DNA of 64,000 nt, taken from NCBI RefSeq assembly GCF_003010965.1, contig NZ_PGGM01000016.1, positions 111,580 to 175,579 of the forward strand, written 5' to 3'. Positions 44,886 to 54,692 of this stretch are shown in pieces (position 1 is the stretch's first letter; each line of letters starts with the position of its first letter). The position numbers were made by a program, and so were the translations under genes. This DNA comes from Phyllobacterium sophorae (GTDB lineage: Bacteria; Pseudomonadota; Alphaproteobacteria; Rhizobiales; Rhizobiaceae). The notes under the pieces are model-generated. The model saw only the letters and a list, made by a program, of their open reading frames with translations. It had not been told where the DNA came from and did not search any database.

Positions 44886-45917
44886 ATGGCTCTCATCCGT
44901 AATCGCAAAGCTCTACGCCACGTCGATTACTGGCCCGGTTTCGTCGACGCGCTTTCCACCCTGTTGCTGTCGATCATGTTCCTGCTGTCGGTATTCGTTC
45001 TGGCCCAGTTTCTTTTGAGCCAGGAAATCACCGGCAAGGATGCCGTTCTCAATCGCCTCAACGCTCAGATCAACGAACTCACCCAGCTCCTATCCTTGGA
45101 ACAAGGTAACAAGCAGGATCTGGAAGACACGATCGCCAATCTTCAGGCATCTCTCACCAATGCCCAAAACGAGCAATCACGCCTCCAGTCGCTGCTTTCG
45201 CAAGGAGCAGGTGCGGGTGCTGCGGCAGAGGGCAAGATCAACGAACTTTCCAGCGGTCTTGAAAGCGAAAAGCAGATCAGCGCGCGGGCCCTGTCGCAGG
45301 TCGAAATTCTTAACCAGCAGATCATGGCACTGCGCAAGCAGATCGGCGCTCTCGAAGACGCCCTCAACGCTTCTGAATCGCGTGACAAGGAATCGAATGC
45401 CAAAATTGCCGATCTCGGAAAACGGTTGAACGTGGCGCTGGCGCAGCGCGTTCAGGAGCTCAATCGCTACCGTTCCGACTTTTTTGGCCGGTTGCGCGAA
45501 ATCCTATCCGACCGCGAAAATATCCGTATTGTCGGCGACCGCTTTGTTTTCCAGTCGGAAGTGCTGTTTCCCTCAGGCACAGCGATCCTTAATCCGGCCG
45601 GTTCTGAGGAAATGAAGAAGCTTGCAGTCGCCTTGATCGATTTGCAAAAAGAAATTCCCGAAGACATCAATTGGGTTCTGCGTGTCGATGGGCATACCGA
45701 CAACATTGCACTGTCCGGAACCGGTCAGTTCAAGGACAATTGGGAGCTGTCATCAGCACGTGCGATTTCCGTGGTCAAATTTCTGATCGCCAACGGGGTT
45801 CCGGCCAACCGGCTCGTAGCGGCAGGTTTCGGCGAATTCCAGCCGCTTGAGCCCGGCGATACACCGGAAGTTCGTGCTCGCAACCGCCGTATCGAATTGA
45901 AATTGACGGAACGCTGA
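44886..45917 (+). CDS. MotB/OmpA-type peptidoglycan-binding partner protein
   Basis: The product has 343 residues. A short cytoplasmic N terminus is followed by one membrane helix at about 20-46 that contains the Asp in the WPGFVDALSTLLLS segment, at the position of the proton-binding Asp of MotB. A long periplasmic coiled coil (about 50-175) comes next. An OmpA-like domain (about 210-343) has FQSEVLFPSGTAIL, VDGHTDNIALSG and ARNRRIELKL. It starts one base after the MotA-like gene and has no strong ribosome-binding site, so translation is probably coupled. The pair resembles a stator that grips the cell wall. Confidence 0.85.
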   Translation: MALIRNRKALRHVDYWPGFVDALSTLLLSIMFLLSVFVLAQFLLSQEITGKDAVLNRLNAQINELTQLLSLEQGNKQDLEDTIANLQASLTNAQNEQSRLQSLLSQGAGAGAAAEGKINELSSGLESEKQISARALSQVEILNQQIMALRKQIGALEDALNASESRDKESNAKIADLGKRLNVALAQRVQELNRYRSDFFGRLREILSDRENIRIVGDRFVFQSEVLFPSGTAILNPAGSEEMKKLAVALIDLQKEIPEDINWVLRVDGHTDNIALSGTGQFKDNWELSSARAISVVKFLIANGVPANRLVAAGFGEFQPLEPGDTPEVRARNRRIELKLTER

Positions 45918-45921
45918 GGGA

Positions 45922-46272
45922 TCAGCCGTACAACAAAGCGCCGAGAGCCAGCAACGCTGGCACAGCTTGCACGAAGAGAATTTTCCGGCTCACAGTCAGC
46001 GCACCGAAGATGCCTGCGACAATCACGCAGCCCAGAAAAAACGTCTTGATTGCGAAGCCAGCATCGCCAAGCCACAGGCCCCAGACCAGCCCGGCAACCA
46101 GAAAACCATTATAGAGCCCCTGGTTCATGGCAAGCGCCTTGGAGGCCGACGCGAACTCCTGCGTCAGCCTGAACGTTTTCAAACCTAGCGGCTTGTCCCA
46201 CGCGACCATTTCCAGAAACATGAAATAGACGTGCAGAAGCGCCACCAGCGCTGTCAGAAGATTTGCAAACAT
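45922..46272 (-). CDS. DUF1304 small membrane protein
   Basis: The product has 116 residues with four membrane helices. Conserved DUF1304 segments are VALLHVYFMFLEMVAWDKP, AMNQGLYNGFLVAGLVWG and VIVAGIFGALTVSRKILFVQ. The function is unknown. I chose the ATG at 46272. The stop is four bases from the convergent MotB-like gene, and its start is 78 bases downstream of the ABC exporter on the same strand, so it may be cotranscribed. Confidence 0.85.
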   Translation of the reverse strand: MFANLLTALVALLHVYFMFLEMVAWDKPLGLKTFRLTQEFASASKALAMNQGLYNGFLVAGLVWGLWLGDAGFAIKTFFLGCVIVAGIFGALTVSRKILFVQAVPALLALGALLYG

Positions 46273-46350
46273 CCCGCCTTCCCCGTTGCTATGGATCGAA
46301 CCAAAGCATTGGAGTGCTGGATTGGCAATGGCCAGATTTGTGACCAACAG

Positions 46351-48165
46351 TTACTCAGCAGCGCCCTTGAACGCGTCAGCGCCCGCCTCAAACTGCAGTT
46401 TGGCAAGGCTGGCATAGATTCCGTCCTTTTTGACCAGTGTCTGATGCGTGCCTTCCTCGACGATGCGGCCATCTTCCATGACGAGAATGCGATCGGCCCT
46501 GAGCACGGTCGCAAGACGGTGCGCAATCACCAGCGTTGTCCGGCCCTGCATCAGATGGTCGAGCGCCTTCTGCACCAGCATTTCACTTTCTGCATCGAGT
46601 GCAGAGGTTGCTTCGTCAAGCAGGAGAATAGGCGCGTCGCGCAAGATGGCACGGGCAATGGCGATACGCTGGCGCTGGCCGCCAGACAATGTGACACCAC
46701 GCTCGCCGACCTGCGTGTCATAGCCATGATCGAGCGCCACGATAAAATCATGCGCGAGCGCGGCCTTGGCGGCAGCTTCGATCTCATCATGGCCGGCGCC
46801 CGGCCGGCCAAAGCCGATATTATCACGTGCCGTGGTGGCAAAAATCGTCGTATCCTGCGGGACAATGGCGATGCGTGACCGCAGATCGGAGGGATCCGCC
46901 TCTCGCAAATCGACACCATCGACGCGGATGCTGCCGGAAACCGGATCGTAATAGCGCAGCAGCAGTGAAAACACGGTGCTCTTGCCGGCGCCTGATGGAC
47001 CGACGATTGCAACGGTCTCTCCCGGTTGAATCGTAAAATCTAGACCCTTCAGGGCGGGTGCATCGGGGCGCGTCGGATAATTGAACCGAACCTCGTCGAA
47101 AGTGACCGAGCCAACCGGCGGTTGAGGCATCGCGACTGGATTGGGGGGCGCTGCGATCGCAGGCTCTTCGGCGAGTATTTCCATCAGTCGCTCCGCAGCA
47201 CCCGAGGCCTGGCTCAGCTCACCCCAGACCTCCGACAGGGCACCGAGCGCTCCTGCGGCAAACACGGAATAGAGCAGGAACTGTCCAAGCGTTCCCGGCG
47301 TGATTGCACCGGAGAGAACATCGCGCGAGCCGAACCAAAGCACGGCGACGACACTGGAAAAAATCATGAAGATCGCAAAGGCAGTAAGGATCGCCCTGGC
47401 CTTTACGGAGGATCGCGCAGCAAGAAAGGCGTCTTCCACCGAGGCACCAAACCGCAGGGTTGCCAGTTTCTCGTTGGTAAAGGCCTGCAGCGTTCGCACG
47501 GAGACGATCGACTCGCTTGCATAGGCCGTGGCGTCCGCCAGCGTGTCCTGGGCCGCACGCGAGCGGCGCCGCACCGATCTGCCGAAAGCAACCAAGGGGA
47601 TGATGATCAATGGAATGGCGGCGATCACCAGGCCGGACAGTTTGGGGCTGGTGATGATCATCATCACGATAGCGCCAAAGGCGAGAATGAGATTGCGCAG
47701 GGCAACGGAGGCAGTTGCGCCGACTGCAGATTTGATCTGCGTCGTATCCGCGGTCAGCCTCGAGACGATCTCGCCGGATTGCGTGCTGTCAAAAAACCCT
47801 GGTGAAAGCTTCGTCAGATGTGCAAACACATCGTGGCGCAGGTCGGAAACTATCCGCTCGCCCAGCGTGATCACGAAATAGTAGCGTCCTGCCGAAGCGA
47901 TGGCGAGAAGGGCAGCAAGCAGGACCAGCATGCCGAAGTAGTTGTTGATGAACGCCCCATTGGCGCCGGTGAATCCGTGATCGATCATACGGCGAACGGC
48001 CAAAGGAAGCGTCAATGTCGTTCCAGCTGCGAGGATCAGCGAGACGATGGCGCCGGCCATCATGCCCTTGTAGCGGGACATATAAGGGAAGATGCGCCGT
48101 AGCGGCTTCAATGAGCGACGCTTCCTTTCCATCTCTTCGGAGCGAGATCTAGCCATATCGGCCAT
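46351..48165 (-). CDS. MsbA-type ABC exporter (fused membrane and ATPase domains)
   Basis: The product has 604 residues. A six-helix exporter membrane domain (about 30-320) is fused to an ATPase with Walker [11 protein letters not shown], the Q loop [17 protein letters not shown], the signature [15 protein letters not shown], Walker [12 protein letters not shown] and the H-loop IAHRL. It resembles lipid or multidrug half-exporters that act as dimers. The substrate is unknown. The ATG at 48165 has AGGAAG nine bases upstream. It is divergent from rpmE. Confidence 0.9.
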   Translation of the reverse strand: MADMARSRSEEMERKRRSLKPLRRIFPYMSRYKGMMAGAIVSLILAAGTTLTLPLAVRRMIDHGFTGANGAFINNYFGMLVLLAALLAIASAGRYYFVITLGERIVSDLRHDVFAHLTKLSPGFFDSTQSGEIVSRLTADTTQIKSAVGATASVALRNLILAFGAIVMMIITSPKLSGLVIAAIPLIIIPLVAFGRSVRRRSRAAQDTLADATAYASESIVSVRTLQAFTNEKLATLRFGASVEDAFLAARSSVKARAILTAFAIFMIFSSVVAVLWFGSRDVLSGAITPGTLGQFLLYSVFAAGALGALSEVWGELSQASGAAERLMEILAEEPAIAAPPNPVAMPQPPVGSVTFDEVRFNYPTRPDAPALKGLDFTIQPGETVAIVGPSGAGKSTVFSLLLRYYDPVSGSIRVDGVDLREADPSDLRSRIAIVPQDTTIFATTARDNIGFGRPGAGHDEIEAAAKAALAHDFIVALDHGYDTQVGERGVTLSGGQRQRIAIARAILRDAPILLLDEATSALDAESEMLVQKALDHLMQGRTTLVIAHRLATVLRADRILVMEDGRIVEEGTHQTLVKKDGIYASLAKLQFEAGADAFKGAAE

Positions 48166-48369
48166 TCTATCTGTCTTCCTCACATCGCTTTGCGACTTTG
48201 CGGCCAGACGGCCTTGTTATTGCTTAAAGGCTGATGTATAGGCTCGCCAACAGTTTTGGAAGCCCACGCCCCTGTGACGTTTGGCTTCATCTCTACCAAT
48301 CGGCTCCCGACCGGCATCCCACATCGTCAGTGGCTCTGGTTTTGTGCCCTCTAGTTTAGGACAATACAG

Positions 48370-48591
48370 ATGAAAGCCAAGATTCATCCCGATTACCACA
48401 CCATCAAGGTCGTCATGACCGATGGCACCGAATATCTGACCCGCTCCACCTGGGGCAAGGAAGGCGATACGATGAACCTCGATATCGATCCGTCCACGCA
48501 TCCGGCATGGACCGGCGGTTCGCAGCAGCTTACCGATCGTGGCGGCCGCGTATCGAAGTTCAAGAGCCGTTTCGCCAATCTCGGTATATAA
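48370..48591 (+). CDS. rpmE: 50S ribosomal protein L31
   Basis: The product has 73 residues. It starts [22 protein letters not shown] and ends [16 protein letters not shown]. There is no Cys at all, so it is the zinc-free (C-minus) form. AGGA lies eight bases before the ATG, and a strong terminator follows, so it is probably a single-gene transcript. Confidence 0.96.
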   Translation: MKAKIHPDYHTIKVVMTDGTEYLTRSTWGKEGDTMNLDIDPSTHPAWTGGSQQLTDRGGRVSKFKSRFANLGI

Positions 48592-48614
48592 GACCGTCTG
48601 GCAAACTGGATTTG

Positions 48615-48647
48615 AAAACGGCTCCGTTCATTCGGGGCCGTTTTTTG
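48615..48647 (+). terminator. Intrinsic terminator of rpmE
   Basis: An AAAACGGC...GCCGTTTT stem with an eight-base loop and a T-rich tail lies 24 bases past the rpmE stop. Confidence 0.85.
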
Positions 48648-48676
48648 TTTCGAGGCAGTTTTGAAATGGGTATTGC

Positions 48677-49330
48677 ATGATGAAAATAGCCCTGCTGCAC
48701 ACCGCCGAAAGCAACATCAGCATTTTCCAGAAGGCGGCCAGTGAAATTGGACTGCCTCAAGGCGCACTTCATCATGAGGTCCGTGCCGATCTCCTCGCTG
48801 CCGCCGAGAAAGCAGGTGGCCTCACACAGGAAATCGCCAGGGAGACCGGGGCTGCTCTGCTGGAGCTCGCCCGAAATGCCGATGCGGTCGTTCTGGCATG
48901 CTCAACGCTGGGCCCCGCAATCGCAGAAGTCGAAAACGCAATCGAAGTTCCGGTCCTGAGGGTAGACGCCGCGCTGGCAAAAAAAGCGGTAAAATCTGGC
49001 GGCCTCGTTGTCGCTATCTGCGCCGTCGAAACGACGCGCGCGCCGACAACACGGCTGTTCACGGAAGCTGCACAGTCAACCGGCGCGCAGGTCGAAATCC
49101 GCCTTGTCCCGGGCGCATGGGAACTGTTCAAGACCGGCGACCGCGCCGGGTATCTGGCTGCAATTGCAGAAGCCGCTGAAGCCGCCTATGACGATGGCGC
49201 AACCATCGTTGCTCTCGCTCAGGCGTCCATGGCCGGCGCAGCGGACCTGGTGGCAAACGGGCCCAAGCCGCTCAGCAGTCCAACCGCTGGGCTGGCCGCG
49301 GCAGTCGAGCTGCTGTCGATGCGTTCCTGA
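48677..49330 (+). CDS. Aspartate/glutamate racemase-family protein
   Basis: The product has 217 residues. The first catalytic Cys of the Asp/Glu racemase fold is in AVVLACSTLGPAI. In the second half the position where a second catalytic Cys is expected reads ALAQASMAGAADL, with no Cys. A Cys in VAICAVETTRAPT is not at that place. It may therefore be a lyase, isomerase or non-racemising member such as a hydantoin-racemase or maleate-isomerase relative. Two ATG codons three bases apart can start it. It follows the rpmE terminator and seems to be a single gene. Confidence 0.72.
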   Translation: MMKIALLHTAESNISIFQKAASEIGLPQGALHHEVRADLLAAAEKAGGLTQEIARETGAALLELARNADAVVLACSTLGPAIAEVENAIEVPVLRVDAALAKKAVKSGGLVVAICAVETTRAPTTRLFTEAAQSTGAQVEIRLVPGAWELFKTGDRAGYLAAIAEAAEAAYDDGATIVALAQASMAGAADLVANGPKPLSSPTAGLAAAVELLSMRS

Positions 49331-49472
49331 TCTTTGGGTCAGGTACCACTTCGTTTGAGCTGCACTCACCAGGCAGCATCCTTTCTCCATGAAGTAGTTC
49401 CGATCGAACAAGGTCAGAATAGGCCGCAACTTGATTGCAACGCGCAGTCGTTGGGCTGCTGTTTGCCAAGTT

Positions 49473-49501
49473 GTTTGACAAGTTGCTGATTCGCCAATAG
49501 C
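49473..49501 (+). promoter_or_regulatory. Candidate promoter of the APC permease gene
   Basis: TTGACA (49473-49478) and TAGCTT (49496-49501) are spaced by 17 bases, about 40 bases before the start codon. A direct repeat of CAAGTTG (49465 and 49477) overlaps the -35 box and may be a regulator site. Confidence 0.5.
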
Positions 49502-49543
49502 TTTTCCCCAAGCTTATCTGCATTCAAGGGAAGGGAAAACCCG

Positions 49544-50968
49544 ATGACCGACATGACTACAGGTAGCAACGCGGCTTCGGGAACAGCCATAGAGCCAAGT
49601 CTTCACAGGGTCATGGGCCCCTGGCTTCTGCTTCTCTTCATTGTCGGTGACATTCTCGGCACAGGAATTTATGCACTCACCGGACAGGTGGCAAAACAGG
49701 TCGGCGGCGTTGTCTGGTTGCCTTTTCTCGTGGCGTTCGTCGTCGCTGTCGTCACCGCCTTCAGCTATCTCGAACTGGTAACGAAATATCCGAAGGCGGC
49801 AGGCGCTGCGCTTTATACGCACAAGGCATTCGGCATCCATTTCATCACCTTCATTGTCGCATTCACTGTCATGTGTTCGGGCATCACGTCCGCATCGACG
49901 GCGTCCCGGGCTTTCGCAGCCAATCTTTCCGGCGCCTTCCAGCTCAATCTGGAAACCGGAATCGGCATCTCGCTCGTTGCCTTGGCGTTCATGGCGGTCG
50001 TCGCTGCCGTAAATTTCCGCGGCGTCGGCGAGAGCGTGAAAGCCAATGTGGTTCTCACGATGGTGGAGCTCACCGGTCTGCTGATCATTATCTTCATCGG
50101 GCTCTGGGCGATTGCAGGCGGCCAAGGCGATGTATCACGCGTCACGCAATTTGCTACATCACCTGATTCCAGCGTTTTCTGGTCGGTCATGGCAGCGACC
50201 ACCCTTGCATTCTTCGCAATGGTCGGGTTCGAAGATTCGGTCAACATGGCCGAAGAGTGCAAAAATCCCTCGGGGATCTTTCCAAGGGTTCTCCTGGCGG
50301 GCCTTTTCATCACCGGCGCTATCTATGTACTGGTGTCCATCTCAGCGATCACCCTCGTTGCACCGGCAGATCTTGGCCAAGGCGAAACACCTTTGCTCAA
50401 GGTGGTTCAGGCGGGTGCACCTAATTTCCCGCTTTGGATTTTCGGCTTCATCACCATGTTCGCCGTCGCAAACAGCGCTTTGATCAACATGTTGATGGCG
50501 AGCCGTCTGGTCTATGGCATGAGCCGGGAACACGTGCTTCCACCTTTATTCGGCAAGGTACATCCGACGCGCCGCACCCCTTATCTGGCGATCGCGTTCA
50601 CCACCCTCCTGGCATTTGCGCTGATCATGTTCGTTGGCGAAGTTCCGGCGCTTGGCGGGACGACAGCGCTGTTGTTGCTGTTCGTCTTCACCGTCGTCAA
50701 TATTGCCGTTCTGGTGCTAAGGCGCGAAAACGTGGATCACGCGCATTTTCGCACACCGACTTTCCTGCCGGTTTTGGGCGCAATCTCCTGCGCTTTCTTT
50801 GCCGGCCCCTGGACCGGGCGCGATCCTGTGCAATACAGGATTGCCGGAATTTTGATTGGAATCGGCGTCGTACTCTGGGTGATCACCATTCTGATTAATC
50901 GCGCCACGGGTGTGATGCCTGCCGAACCGGATATGGAAACCCTGGGTGGCGACGGCCCCGTTAACTGA
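49544..50968 (+). CDS. APC-superfamily amino-acid permease
   Basis: The product has 474 residues with about twelve membrane helices. The first helix has LLLFIVGDILGTGIYALTGQVA, the unwound substrate-binding segment of the family, and FFAMVGFEDSVNMAEECKNP is the conserved helix 6 region. LVYGMSREHVLPPLFGKVHP matches the loop after helix 8. It takes up amino acids or amines by proton or sodium coupling; the substrate cannot be told. It has its own promoter candidate and a terminator shared with yebC. Confidence 0.9.
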   Translation: MTDMTTGSNAASGTAIEPSLHRVMGPWLLLLFIVGDILGTGIYALTGQVAKQVGGVVWLPFLVAFVVAVVTAFSYLELVTKYPKAAGAALYTHKAFGIHFITFIVAFTVMCSGITSASTASRAFAANLSGAFQLNLETGIGISLVALAFMAVVAAVNFRGVGESVKANVVLTMVELTGLLIIIFIGLWAIAGGQGDVSRVTQFATSPDSSVFWSVMAATTLAFFAMVGFEDSVNMAEECKNPSGIFPRVLLAGLFITGAIYVLVSISAITLVAPADLGQGETPLLKVVQAGAPNFPLWIFGFITMFAVANSALINMLMASRLVYGMSREHVLPPLFGKVHPTRRTPYLAIAFTTLLAFALIMFVGEVPALGGTTALLLLFVFTVVNIAVLVLRRENVDHAHFRTPTFLPVLGAISCAFFAGPWTGRDPVQYRIAGILIGIGVVLWVITILINRATGVMPAEPDMETLGGDGPVN

Positions 50969-50980
50969 ATATCCAAAACA

Positions 50981-51012
50981 AAATCCCGCCGGTCTTTCCA
51001 CCGGCGGGATTT
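50981..51012. terminator. Bidirectional terminator between the APC permease and yebC
   Basis: A perfect 13-base-pair stem (AAATCCCGCCGGT / ACCGGCGGGATTT) with a six-base loop lies between the two convergent genes, with A and T residues at its base on both strands. Confidence 0.85.
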
Positions 51013-51034
51013 GAACTCACAAGAGGTGCAGGGA

Positions 51035-51784
51035 TCAGGCCGCGCTGAGCTTGGCCAGAACTTCGTCGCTTACTTCGAAATTCGCATAGACATTCTGGAC
51101 GTCGTCATCGTCGTCTAGCGTCGCGATCAGTCGAAGCACCGATTGCGCCTTTTCCTCATCGACAGGCGCAGTTGTCTGTGGCTTCCAGATTGCCTTGATC
51201 GACTCTGCTTCGCCAAGTGCGCCTTCCAGCGCTTTCGACACCTCGCCGATGTCTTCAAAGGCGCAAAGAATCACGTGGCCATCTTCATCGCTCGCAACGT
51301 CTTCGGCACCGGCCTCGATCGCAGCTTCCATGACCTTGTCGGCGCTGCCTGCGTCCAGCTTGTAGGCTATTTCACCGACGCGGTTGAACATGAAGCCAAC
51401 CGACCCGGTTTCGCCCATTGCACCGCCGGCCTTGGTAAAGGCAGCACGCACATTGGAAGCCGTGCGATTACGGTTATCAGTCAAAGCCTCGACGATAACG
51501 GCGACGCCGCCTAGGCCATAACCCTCGTAGCGCACTTCTTCGTAATTGTCGGCATCGCCACCGGCGGCCTTCTTGATGGCGCGCTCGATATTGTCCTTTG
51601 GCATTGACTGCGCCCTGGCATTCTGCACGGCCAGCCGCAAGCGCGGGTTCATCGCCGGGTCCGGCAGACCCTGCTTGGCCGCGACCGTAATTTCGCGCCC
51701 CAGCTTGGAAAAGATTTTCGACCGCACGGCGTCCTGGCGCCCTTTGCGGTGCATGATGTTCTTGAACTGTGAATGGCCTGCCAT
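51035..51784 (-). CDS. yebC: YebC/PmpR-family (TACO1) protein
   Basis: The product has 249 residues. It starts [19 protein letters not shown] and has [20 protein letters not shown] and [29 protein letters not shown] segments (in part), which are diagnostic. Members were annotated as transcription regulators, and recent work on the family points to a role in relieving ribosome stalling at proline stretches. It lies downstream of the DUF1284 gene with 165 bases between. Confidence 0.95.
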   Translation of the reverse strand: MAGHSQFKNIMHRKGRQDAVRSKIFSKLGREITVAAKQGLPDPAMNPRLRLAVQNARAQSMPKDNIERAIKKAAGGDADNYEEVRYEGYGLGGVAVIVEALTDNRNRTASNVRAAFTKAGGAMGETGSVGFMFNRVGEIAYKLDAGSADKVMEAAIEAGAEDVASDEDGHVILCAFEDIGEVSKALEGALGEAESIKAIWKPQTTAPVDEEKAQSVLRLIATLDDDDDVQNVYANFEVSDEVLAKLSAA

Positions 51785-51949
51785 GGCACCCCTGCGTGCT
51801 TATTACGGTTGCTGATGTTCACGTCCGGGGCCCAGCAAGATTTGGCTGCGGGCAGCTCCTGGCGGAAACATGCTTCTGGAATGGCGCCCTTATAGGTAAA
51901 AACCGGCCGCCCGTCCAGCGCACAAGCGTGCTTGGCTGTCGCAATGTTT

Positions 51950-52375
51950 TCAGGAAAGCTTCAAGCGGGTCCCAGAGTATCCCATTTGCGAGACGGCCGA
52001 GCAGAGATCAAACCATTCGCACCCAGTGCAGCCAGAGCGCGTCAAGCCGCTCCGGAAGGCCTTGCGGAACTGATCGAGTATCACGCCCTGCAGTGCGATT
52101 ACATCGCCGGCTTGCAGCGGCCGGCCAAGCAACTGTCCGATATCTTGAGCGGCTTTGGCATCTCGTTCCAGCACACTGTCACGAAAGCAATGCGCTTCCT
52201 TCGCTGCCAGGAGAGGCTGGCAGATTTCGTCCGGCCCCTCCTGGATCAGAATATCTTCGCCTGTCACCAGCCGCGCAATGACCTTGTCGTAGTTGTCGGT
52301 AAAGGCCGGGTTATAGCCCTTACCGACATAGGTCAGCATGCACAGCAGATGGTGCGGGCGAAGTCTTACCGTCAA
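51950..52375 (-). CDS. DUF1284 protein with conserved cysteines
   Basis: The product has 141 residues. The N-terminal LRPHHLLCMLTYVGKGYNPAFTDNY is the conserved DUF1284 opening (in part). Cys residues in LLCML, DEICQPLLAA, EAHCFRD and the SGCTGCEWFDLCSA cluster could bind an iron-sulfur centre or zinc. The start is a TTG that overlaps the bioY stop by four bases, so its translation is coupled to the biotin transporter subunit. The function is unknown; the pairing suggests a role in biotin or sulfur metabolism, which is inference. Confidence 0.75.
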   Translation of the reverse strand: MTVRLRPHHLLCMLTYVGKGYNPAFTDNYDKVIARLVTGEDILIQEGPDEICQPLLAAKEAHCFRDSVLERDAKAAQDIGQLLGRPLQAGDVIALQGVILDQFRKAFRSGLTRSGCTGCEWFDLCSAVSQMGYSGTRLKLS

Positions 52376-52953
52376 GCGAGGCGGACCATGATTCCCGAAC
52401 GGCGAAGCAGTTCGATCGTTGCCGCCGCCAGCGCCGACTTGAGCACGCCGCCAGCGATGAATGGCGCAACACCGAAGGCCCAGGCTTTATCGATCCCAAT
52501 CATGTTCGCCAGCCAGAATGCACCGAGCACGAGGCAGAGTGCATTGCCGAGAAGCATGACACCAAAGGCAGAAATCGGGTTGCGGGTGAACCCGCGTTCA
52601 GCCAGAAAACCAGCAAATGCAGCAACGACTGGGAAAGAAACAAGATATCCAGCTGTTGGGCCCGCAAATGCAATCTGGCCCGGCATGCCGTTGGAAAGAA
52701 CGGGCAATCCCACAAAAGACTCGAGGAGCCAGGCGATTACGGTCAGGCCGCCGAGACGCCAGCCATAGAGCGCTCCAACCATGGTAACTGCAAAGGTTTG
52801 CATGGTCACTGGCACCGGAACCATCGGCACGGCTATCCACGAACTGACAGCGAGAAATGCCGTTCCGATGAGGACGGCCAGCGCCTTATAGGCAAGGGAT
52901 CGGTTGGCCAGTTTCAGCGGAACGAAAGCGTCGGAGAGTGTCATTTGGTTCAT
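52372..52953 (-). CDS. bioY: Biotin transporter substrate-binding subunit BioY
   Basis: The product has 193 residues with about six membrane helices. It is the S component of the ECF biotin transporter. The opening LIGTAFLAVSSWIAVPMVPVPVTMQTFAVTM (in part) and GLPVLSNG...TAGYLVSFPVVAAFAG are diagnostic. No bioM or bioN genes are adjacent, so it works alone or with distant ATPases. AAGGA is nine bases before the ATG. It is 29 bases downstream of terC, and I see no BioR-type box in that gap. Confidence 0.92.
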   Translation of the reverse strand: MNQMTLSDAFVPLKLANRSLAYKALAVLIGTAFLAVSSWIAVPMVPVPVTMQTFAVTMVGALYGWRLGGLTVIAWLLESFVGLPVLSNGMPGQIAFAGPTAGYLVSFPVVAAFAGFLAERGFTRNPISAFGVMLLGNALCLVLGAFWLANMIGIDKAWAFGVAPFIAGGVLKSALAAATIELLRRSGIMVRLA

Positions 52954-52982
52954 TGAATTGAGGTCCTTGTACGAATGTTGGA

Positions 52983-53738
52983 TTATTCCGCGGCTTGGGC
53001 TTTCTTCTTCCTGCGCCGGGCCAGCATGTTGAGCGCTTCGACAAGAGCCGAGAAACCCATCGCCGCGTAGATATAGCCTTTGGGTACGTGGAAGCCGAAG
53101 CCATCGGCAATGAGCGTCATGCCGATCATCAGGAGGAAGCCCAGAGCAAGCATGACGATGGTCGGATTGGCAGCAATGAACTTGGACAACGGTTCAGCCG
53201 CGAGCAGCATGACCAGCACAGCCGTAATGACCGCAATCACCATGATGGCGATTTCATCGGTCATTCCGACGGCCGTGATGATCGAGTCGACAGAAAACAC
53301 CAGGTCCAGCACGAGAATTTGCGTAATCGCCGCGCCCATCGTCAGTGTGACAGCCTTGCCGATAACATCGTCCTTGGCATCCTCGTGATCGACCGTATGA
53401 TGGATTTCCTTCGTTGCCTTCCATACCAGGAACAGCCCGCCGGCGATCAGGATCAGGTCACGCCAGGAGAAGCCGTGGCCGAACGCTTCGAACAACGGTT
53501 CGGTCAGCTGCACGATGATTGAAATAGTGAACAAGAGGGTCAACCGCAGGACGAGCGCAGCGCTGATGCCGAGGCGGCGGGCGCGTGCCTGTTGTTCCTT
53601 GGGCAGCTTGTTGGTGAGAATCGAGATGAAAATGAGGTTGTCGATGCCAAGCACGACTTCCATCACGACCAGCGTGACGAGGGCGATCAGGCCGGATGGC
53701 TGAAAGATGAAATCAAAATGGGAGAGAAGTGCTTCCAT
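52983..53738 (-). CDS. TerC-family integral membrane protein
   Basis: The product has 251 residues with about seven membrane helices. [11 protein letters not shown] and [17 protein letters not shown] are the paired acidic motifs of the TerC/Alx family, which exports manganese or assists metal loading of secreted enzymes. The basic tail RRRKKKAQ is cytoplasmic. The ATG at 53738 is used; the open frame upstream lacks similarity. It lies between a phosphoesterase gene and bioY on the same strand. Confidence 0.88.
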   Translation of the reverse strand: MEALLSHFDFIFQPSGLIALVTLVVMEVVLGIDNLIFISILTNKLPKEQQARARRLGISAALVLRLTLLFTISIIVQLTEPLFEAFGHGFSWRDLILIAGGLFLVWKATKEIHHTVDHEDAKDDVIGKAVTLTMGAAITQILVLDLVFSVDSIITAVGMTDEIAIMVIAVITAVLVMLLAAEPLSKFIAANPTIVMLALGFLLMIGMTLIADGFGFHVPKGYIYAAMGFSALVEALNMLARRRKKKAQAAE

Positions 53739-53820
53739 GGGGGTCGTTCCTGCTTTGCTAGTGGCCCGGATGGTGCAAACCGATGGCACGACTTAAGGGT
53801 GCCGACTGCCCTCGGTCAAT

Positions 53821-54645
53821 TCATTTCCAGAAGTACGGGATAGTTTCTTCAAGTCTCGGACCAAGCCGCAAAGGTGCGATCCTTTCGGCGAGCCCGGTGC
53901 GGTCGGAAATCTCGACACCGACACCGCAGATGGTCGCTTTGCCGCTCGCCGCTTCGAACCGGCCCTTCGGCACCTTGGACAGGAAGCGATTGAGCGGTTC
54001 TTCCTTGTCCATGCCGAGAGAGGAATCATAGTCTCCGCACATGCCCGCATCGGACATGTAGGCGGTGCCGCCATTCAGGATCTGTGCATCCGCCGTCGGC
54101 ACATGCGTATGGGTGCCAACGACGAAACTAGCCCGGCCGTCGACAAAATGTCCGAAACATTGCTTCTCACTGGTTGCTTCAGCATGGAAATCGAAGACAA
54201 CAGCGTCCGCCTGCTCACCAAGCGGACATGCCGCCAGTATTTCCTCGGCAATGGTGAAAGGGTCGTGCAAATCCGGGTGCATGAAAACCCGGCCCATGAT
54301 GTTGGAAACGAGAACCCGGGCACCATTCTTGGCAAGGAATACGCCCGAGCCCTTTCCTGCCGTTCCGATCGGAAAATTCGCCGGGCGCAGAAAGCGCTGT
54401 TCCCGTGCGGCAAAGATCAGAGCCTCGCGCTGGTCCCAAACGTGATTGCCTGTGGTGACCACATCTGCACCGGCATTGATTGTATCGTGAAAGATTTCCT
54501 CAGTGATACCGAAACCACCTGCTGCATTCTCACCATTGACAATCGTGAAGTCGAGCTTCAGGTCGGATATCAGACCTGGCAATTGCTCATAGACTGCTGT
54601 CCGGCCCGAGCGGCCCACCATGTCACCAAGAAAAAGTAATCTCAC
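53821..54645 (-). CDS. ymdB: YmdB-type calcineurin-like phosphoesterase
   Basis: The product has 274 residues of the TIGR00282/YmdB metallophosphoesterase family. It hydrolyses cyclic nucleotides in Bacillus and affects mRNA turnover and biofilm. Metal ligands are in LLFLGDMVGRSGR, IVNGENAAGGFG, TTGNHVWDQ and VVGTHTHVPTAD. The start is a GTG at 54645. It begins 47 bases after the cyclo-ligase gene on the same strand, downstream of 6S RNA, suggesting one transcription unit. Confidence 0.92.
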   Translation of the reverse strand: MRLLFLGDMVGRSGRTAVYEQLPGLISDLKLDFTIVNGENAAGGFGITEEIFHDTINAGADVVTTGNHVWDQREALIFAAREQRFLRPANFPIGTAGKGSGVFLAKNGARVLVSNIMGRVFMHPDLHDPFTIAEEILAACPLGEQADAVVFDFHAEATSEKQCFGHFVDGRASFVVGTHTHVPTADAQILNGGTAYMSDAGMCGDYDSSLGMDKEEPLNRFLSKVPKGRFEAASGKATICGVGVEISDRTGLAERIAPLRLGPRLEETIPYFWK

Positions 54646-54692
54646 GCGCCTATCCTGATAGTGAGCTCTCGTTTCTGCGAGGCTCGTAATTG

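Noticed and set aside
43862..45917. Zorya-type anti-phage system
   Set aside because: The MotA/MotB-like pair is present, but no ZorC, ZorD or ZorE-like gene follows and the neighbours are housekeeping genes.
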